Assembly: GCF_036226685.1 (NCBI RefSeq)
Contig: NZ_CP109009.1
Location: 4,650,001 to 4,714,000 of the forward strand
Direction of reading: 5' to 3'
Length of the DNA stretch: 64,000 nt
DNA from: Streptomyces sp. NBC_00690
GTDB taxonomy: Bacteria; Actinomycetota; Actinomycetes; Streptomycetales; Streptomycetaceae
Within the stretch, counting starts at the first letter, position 1. Each line of letters starts with the position of its first letter. The notes below the pieces were generated by a model. That model did no database searches. It was not told the origin of the DNA and saw nothing but the letters and a program-made list of their open reading frames with translations. Made by a program: the position numbers and the translations under genes. Below, one piece after another: positions 60,249-64,000 of the stretch.

Positions 60249-61781
60249 TTATCCGAGGAGGATGCGGTGGCGGAGGAGGTTGAAGCCTGCTCGTCCGTGC
60301 ATCTGGCGGGCGATCCGTTTGGTCTTGGTGTTGATGCCCTCGGTGGGGCCGTTGCTGTAGGTGAGTGTGACCGCGGCGATCACAGCGTTGCGGTCTCGCT
60401 CGAGGCCGCGGGTGAAAGCGTGCAGGTACGGCAGGTCGGCAGTAAGGACCTGGGTGATCCAGCGATCGAGCGCGTCGGCGTTCTCTGGCTGAGGTTTCAG
60501 GAGCGGGGCGAAGGTCCGGACGGCGGTGGCCAGGTGGGTCATCTCGGGGCAGGCAGCGGTGAGGCGGGCCAGGAGATCGCGATGTCCGGCCTTGAGGTTC
60601 TCGGGCCTGGTCAGCAGCATCCGGGCCAGCCTGCGTGGGGAGATGTGACTGCGGTCGGCGTCCGCGCGGCCTTGGTTGATGTACTTGTGCAGGAGGTTGA
60701 GGCAGCCTGTGAAGCCGAGGGCCTTGATCTCTTCGAAGAGGTTCTGGACGGGGACGGCGGGGTCTTCAGCCCGGCGTTTGCGCAGGTGCTCGCGGTGGGG
60801 ATCGACGAGGCTGGACCGGTATTTTGGGACGCGGAGCATCCGCTCGGGCCGGTCGGCTCGGGCATAGCGTTTGACGGTGTTCAGGGCCAGTTGCAGGCGG
60901 CGGCCGCATTCGAGGAGGCCCACGCCCTGGTTGAGCAGGTCGTGGACCTGATGCCAGCGTTCCAGTGTGGTCTGTGCGCGCGGTCCGTCATACAAAGGTG
61001 CGTCGAGTACGGTGGCCCAGCAGTTGCTGTGTGCCTTCACCTCGCTCAGGGCGACTTCGCACAAGTTGTGCCACACATGCCAGCGGTCACCGACCTGCAC
61101 GGCGTCGGGCAGGGCCCGGCGGATGGCTTCCGCGTAGGTGGTCGATCCGTCACGACACACGACCTCGACGCCTGGGTGGGCACGCAGCCACGTTTCCAGA
61201 GTGCCGGCGGTGCGGTCGGGCAGGACATCGATCCGTTCATGGGTCTCCGCGTCGATCACCACGGTGGCATAGTGGTGCCGTCGGCGCAGAGCGAAATCGT
61301 CGACGCCGATCACTCGAGGAATCCGGCTGGCCGGCAGAGGGATGCTCAGCAGGGCACGGAGGGCTGTGTGTCGGGACAGACCCATGGCCATTGCCGCCAG
61401 TAAACGCGCTCCAGCCCGGCCCGCTAACTCCTTCACCACCGCCTTGACCTGCCTGGTCAGACGGGTAGTACGCCGCTGATAGCGCTGCAGCACCCCGGGC
61501 ACTTGCTCGCGGAAGGTCTGACAGCACCCGCGCGTGGGACACACCAGACGTCGCACCCGCACGCGGAGCACGATCTGCCGGCCGTCGACTGGCACATCGG
61601 CCACCTTCCGCCAGTGATAGCCGTGCACCTGCCCTGACGGCACCCCGCACGCCGGGCAGGGCGCGGGCTCTTTCGGGGTCCGCGCCCTCACTACGACCCG
61701 CCCGCCCTCATCGACCACATCCTCAATGACCAGCGGAGATATGCCCGAAAACACCATCTGCACAAGCTCGTTGACGTTCAT
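60249..61781 (-). CDS. ISL3-family transposase
   Basis: About 510 residues, DDE-type transposase of the ISL3 family. The N-terminal zinc ribbon is seen as CPACGVPSGQ and, after the basic region, CPTRGC. The DDE core begins with GVDDFALRRRHHYATVV and DRWHVWHNL; the C-terminal segment SNGPTEGINTKTKRIARQMH with RAGFNLLRHRILL is typical. The frame extends to 61808 inside the inverted repeat; the ATG at 61781 is preferred. The gene appears intact and so the element may be active. Confidence 0.92.
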   Translation of the reverse strand: MNVNELVQMVFSGISPLVIEDVVDEGGRVVVRARTPKEPAPCPACGVPSGQVHGYHWRKVADVPVDGRQIVLRVRVRRLVCPTRGCCQTFREQVPGVLQRYQRRTTRLTRQVKAVVKELAGRAGARLLAAMAMGLSRHTALRALLSIPLPASRIPRVIGVDDFALRRRHHYATVVIDAETHERIDVLPDRTAGTLETWLRAHPGVEVVCRDGSTTYAEAIRRALPDAVQVGDRWHVWHNLCEVALSEVKAHSNCWATVLDAPLYDGPRAQTTLERWHQVHDLLNQGVGLLECGRRLQLALNTVKRYARADRPERMLRVPKYRSSLVDPHREHLRKRRAEDPAVPVQNLFEEIKALGFTGCLNLLHKYINQGRADADRSHISPRRLARMLLTRPENLKAGHRDLLARLTAACPEMTHLATAVRTFAPLLKPQPENADALDRWITQVLTADLPYLHAFTRGLERDRNAVIAAVTLTYSNGPTEGINTKTKRIARQMHGRAGFNLLRHRILLG

Positions 61782-61803
61782 CACACCGACATCAACGACC
61801 TTA

Positions 61804-61839
61804 GCCACCCTCCGTCACCACCGAATGTGAGACAGAGCC
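61804..61839. repeat. right terminal inverted repeat of the ISL3 element
   Basis: 36 bp, exact inverted copy of 60212-60247. The following bases start the remaining part of the disrupted AlbA_2 gene. Confidence 0.92.
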
Positions 61840-62360
61840 GTTCGATTGACAGACCCGATCTTGACAGTGGAGTCGCCCTTGCGGAAGTAGATCTCTCCAC
61901 GACTCAGCCCGTATGACTCCTTAGGGTGGAAGTCTTGCCGGACGAGGGATGGTGTGCGGCGCTTGCGCCGTTTCAGGGCTGCTCGGACCAGCACCAGCGC
62001 GAACCAGCGGGGCTCGCCGGTGTACCGGAGCTGGTGTTGCACGATGTCTACTTGGAGGTCCAGGCCGCTGCCGCGGCGGATCTTGTCACGGAGAAGCTTC
62101 GCGTCGTAGGAGAGTTCCTCAGTGAGGCCGACTGGTACCCAGGTTTTGTCCTGTACCCCGATCACCAGGTAGCCGCCGCTTGTGTTTTTCATGGCCAGCG
62201 CGTCCCTGGTGAAGGTTGCGATCCCGTAGTCGTTGTCTAGGTGCAGTGCCTGCTTGAAGTCCAGCCACTCGCACTCGCCGCGACAGTCGATGAGGTACTT
62301 CAGCGCGTCAAGGCTGAGGTCGCCCTCGCGCACCATTCTCTCGATCTTGGACAGGTTCAC
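61815..62360 (-). pseudogene. AlbA_2 (Schlafen-like) DNA-binding gene truncated by the ISL3 element
   Basis: The N-terminal ~165 residues are intact: MNLSKIERMVREGDLSLDAL, the GECEWLDFKQALHLDN segment (AlbA_2/divergent AAA-4 signature with WxDFK), NTSGGYLVIGVQDKTWVPVG, and the RGEIYFRKG end. The last ~8 residues (TALSHIRW) and the stop come from the inverted repeat of the IS, so the C-terminal part of the original protein is lost. AlbA_2 domains occur in regulators and phage-defence proteins. It lies on the minus strand, opposite to the defence operon. Confidence 0.82.
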
Positions 62361-62690
62361 GCTGCCGCTCCTTCCCGCTCGGAGCGAGCAGCGTACTGCC
62401 TGTACTCCGGTCCAAGTGTGTCGAGTTGGGGTGCGCGCACCATCGCTGACTCCAGCTCTGCATCCCTTGCCGGACCTGCAAGATCAATCGTGATGCGGCA
62501 GTGAGATTTCGTGGTTGGCCATGTATCTGCCTGGCCGTGGTGCCGTCGGAGGTTGCCCGTTTTGATGCGCCTTGCACCGCGCGCTCACTGAGGAGTTGTG
62601 CCAACGGCTGTTGCGTATTGATGCCTTACTTGGCCTTGGTGGGCTGGATCTGGACGAGAGCACGTCGTCGCGTGTACGAGAATCGCCACG
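62361..62690. other. intergenic region at the right edge of the island
   Basis: 330 bp upstream of the AlbA_2 gene and the second integrase relic. It should hold the AlbA_2 promoter. Open frames across it do not resemble proteins. Confidence 0.45.
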
Positions 62691-63060
62691 GTGGAACAGG
62701 TGGACGCAAGGACCGATCTACTCGTACCGCGATGGCGGCTGATGGTTCTTCCCGGCGCGTACGGGCCGATGCGCCCGGAGGAACTGTCGGAGCTCCGGCG
62801 CCGGGGCGTCGACCTGGACGAGCTGACGATCCGGCTACGGATGGCGGCTCCGGAGCTGATGAGCGGGAAGCAGGCGGAGGGGCCGACGAAGTCCGAAGCC
62901 GGTACGCGTGTGGTGGTCCTGCCCGGCTCCCTGCGCGAATGACCTGGGACCGGAGCGGGCTGCCGGATGGCTTCCGCTTCTACGATCTTCGGCACACGGG
63001 GCACACCCTGTCGACGCGGTCGGGCGCGACGCTCAAGGACACGATGGTTCGGGCCGAGGG
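62691..63060 (+). pseudogene. second tyrosine-integrase relic (frameshifted, internally deleted)
   Basis: The first frame (62691-62942) covers the start of the catalytic domain: RWRLMVLPGAYGPMRPEELS (with PEE where LRWGEL is usual) to PTKSEAGTRVVVLPGSL. A different frame then gives LPDGFRFYDLRHTGHTLSTR and SGATLKDTMVRAEGN. About 60-100 residues of the expected integrase are missing between the two parts, and the Tyr box is lost (RGVLILLG). Its LRHTGHT region is almost identical to the relic at 44366, suggesting related elements at both ends of the island. Confidence 0.7.
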
Positions 63061-63226
63061 CAATCTGGATCGCGGCGTTCTGATCTTGCTGGGCCCTGGT
63101 GAGCAGACCGCCCCACTCGGCGATTTCCTGGCGGGCACGCTCCTCGCGCGATTGGAGCGGCGGCACCCTTGCAGTCCAGCGCGAGCCCCACCAGATCTCG
63201 GCAACGCCGGGACACCGACGGCCGAA

Positions 63227-64000
63227 CTACTCGCCAAGGATTGTGGTCCTTGCTGCTCGTGCCATGGCGCTCTGTTGAGGCCCAGGTAGCCCCGTTCGGT
63301 TCCAGTGGAACAGGACATGCCGTTCTGTGATGTCTCGTATGCCTCGTTCGAGGTAGTTGGTGCGGGCGGCCTCGCCTAGCTGCTTCCCAGCGCTGTGGAA
63401 GGCTTCGAACCATGACGACAGGTCTGCGAGCGGCCCACCGGCTTTGAGGAGACTGCTGTCGCGCCCTACGTCGAGGGCCAACAGCTTCAGCAGATCGGGC
63501 TTCATCGCGCGGAGCCGATTCAGCGGTGTGTTGGGTGCGAGCGGTCGGCGGCGCTCCACGTTGTGCCAGATGTCGCCTTGCTCGGACCACTCCTGGCCCG
63601 CCCCGCGCATGAGGGTGCTGAGGAGTAAAAGGGAGAGTTCTTTCCGGCCAAGGGGAAGCGTCGCTTGGCCGGAATGGCGACTGATGTATGTCAGTATCTC
63701 GCGGCTGTCTGCGTGGAAGAGGTGGTGGGCGATGTCGATACCTGCAGGTCCGCCGAGCACGTAGGTTTCGGGTTCGTAGATCGACTCCTGCCAGCGGTCG
63801 GCGGCGCCTTGGGCGGCCATGGCGTCGAACTCCTCCGTCATGAGGTTCTGTACTGCGCTGACAGAGGCCGAGGGGCCGGGCCGGATGCGAAAACGCCAGC
63901 AGGGAAACTTGCGCACGAACCACCACGCAGCGATGGTGCCTTCGGCCTCTGCCTGCTGGAACACCGGCCAGAGATGGGTGATGACGGACTGCTCCGCTGT
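63227..64000 (-). CDS. thiopeptide/lanthipeptide-type biosynthesis protein (SpaB_C-like), 5'-truncated by the window edge
   Basis: The frame is open to the right edge, so the start lies beyond 64000; about 258 residues are visible. The segment GTIAAWWFVRKFPCWRFRIR matches the conserved opening of the 'thiopeptide-type bacteriocin biosynthesis' (SpaB C-terminal) domain, which normally reads WFFIRY...HLRLR. Its HLRLR is here CWRFRIR. The remainder (LFHADSREILTYISRHSGQA, LSLLLLSTLMRGAG, GDIWHNVERRRPL) follows the family pattern. This domain catalyses elimination from glutamylated Ser/Thr in class I lanthipeptides and thiopeptides, or acts as a cyclase. It indicates a second RiPP cluster to the right. 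Confidence 0.72.
   Translation of the reverse strand, partial: TAEQSVITHLWPVFQQAEAEGTIAAWWFVRKFPCWRFRIRPGPSASVSAVQNLMTEEFDAMAAQGAADRWQESIYEPETYVLGGPAGIDIAHHLFHADSREILTYISRHSGQATLPLGRKELSLLLLSTLMRGAGQEWSEQGDIWHNVERRRPLAPNTPLNRLRAMKPDLLKLLALDVGRDSSLLKAGGPLADLSSWFEAFHSAGKQLGEAARTNYLERGIRDITERHVLFHWNRTGLPGPQQSAMARAARTTILGE

Larger units (their letters stand above)
60212..61839. mobile_element. ISL3-family insertion sequence (about 1.63 kb)
   Basis: A complete element defined by perfect 36-bp terminal inverted repeats (GGCTCTGTCTCACATTCGGT ... at the left end and its complement at the right) flanking one ISL3 transposase gene on the minus strand. No 8-bp target duplication is visible: the left flank is TAAAACGT and the right flank GTTCGATT. 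Its right end truncates an AlbA_2 gene, and its left end lies 154 bp after the defence-like operon. Confidence 0.9.

Noticed and set aside
1..64000. CRISPR arrays
   Set aside because: No series of evenly spaced identical repeats was seen; all repeats found are tandem, inverted or two-copy.

Overview
The window is GC-rich actinobacterial DNA and almost certainly Streptomyces. GTG/TTG starts and 4-bp stop/start overlaps are common. The gene families are typical of the genus: a DmdR/IdeR-type iron box, GATase1-AraC regulators, a CspA/DEAD helicase/MerR group, SseB and WXG-type proteins, DUF6086- and DUF6243-like proteins, and pSAM2-like integrase relics. All calls come from reading the sequence and translations; no database search was run.

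Left part (1-31 kb), mostly chromosomal and accessory metabolism. There is a partial MMPL exporter (1-1920). A complete ferric-siderophore uptake operon follows (3877-8596: binding protein, siderophore-interacting flavoprotein, two FecCD permeases, ATPase). It is divergent from an AraC regulator, with an iron box between them. A compact cluster at 9059-13688 looks like a small RiPP pathway: a 24-residue precursor ORF, a hairpin, a HExxH peptide-modifying protein, a YcaO protein, a methyltransferase, a P450 and a ferredoxin. Next come two GATase1-AraC paralogues flanking a secreted trypsin-like protease, a HIT protein, a TIR-membrane protein, a cold-shock/RNA-helicase group (19.6-23.3 kb), a cation/proton antiporter, a UvrD-like helicase, and a two-component system with a GerMN-like lipoprotein.

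Middle part (31-44 kb). A MacAB-type export operon (31152-34868) is followed by a minus-strand patchwork (35.0-38.6 kb) that resembles a polymorphic-toxin/immunity region: SseB, WXG-like protein, broken toxin pieces, DUF6086-like and colicin-immunity-like proteins. After that come a secreted protease, a Nudix protein, several decayed genes (41.1-42.8 kb), a NIPSNAP protein and an unusual signal-peptidase-like protein.

Right part (44.2-63.1 kb), a genomic island. It starts with an IS256 fragment, a truncated integrase, a tRNA terminator and the 3' half of a tRNA-Gly gene. Its core is a tight five-gene operon (45503-60058): an LCAT/PGAP1-like hydrolase, a caspase-NACHT-WD40 protein, a pseudokinase-SF1 helicase, a PLD-like protein and a GHKL ATPase. 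The helicase/PLD pair resembles the Mokosh type I anti-phage system, but both the kinase and the PLD catalytic motifs are degenerate, and three more genes appear built in. I consider this the strongest candidate for an undescribed system, probably nucleotide-sensing immunity with protease and lipase effectors. An ISL3 element (60212-61839) truncates an AlbA_2 gene next to it, a second integrase relic follows, and the window ends inside a thiopeptide/lanthipeptide-type dehydratase-associated gene.
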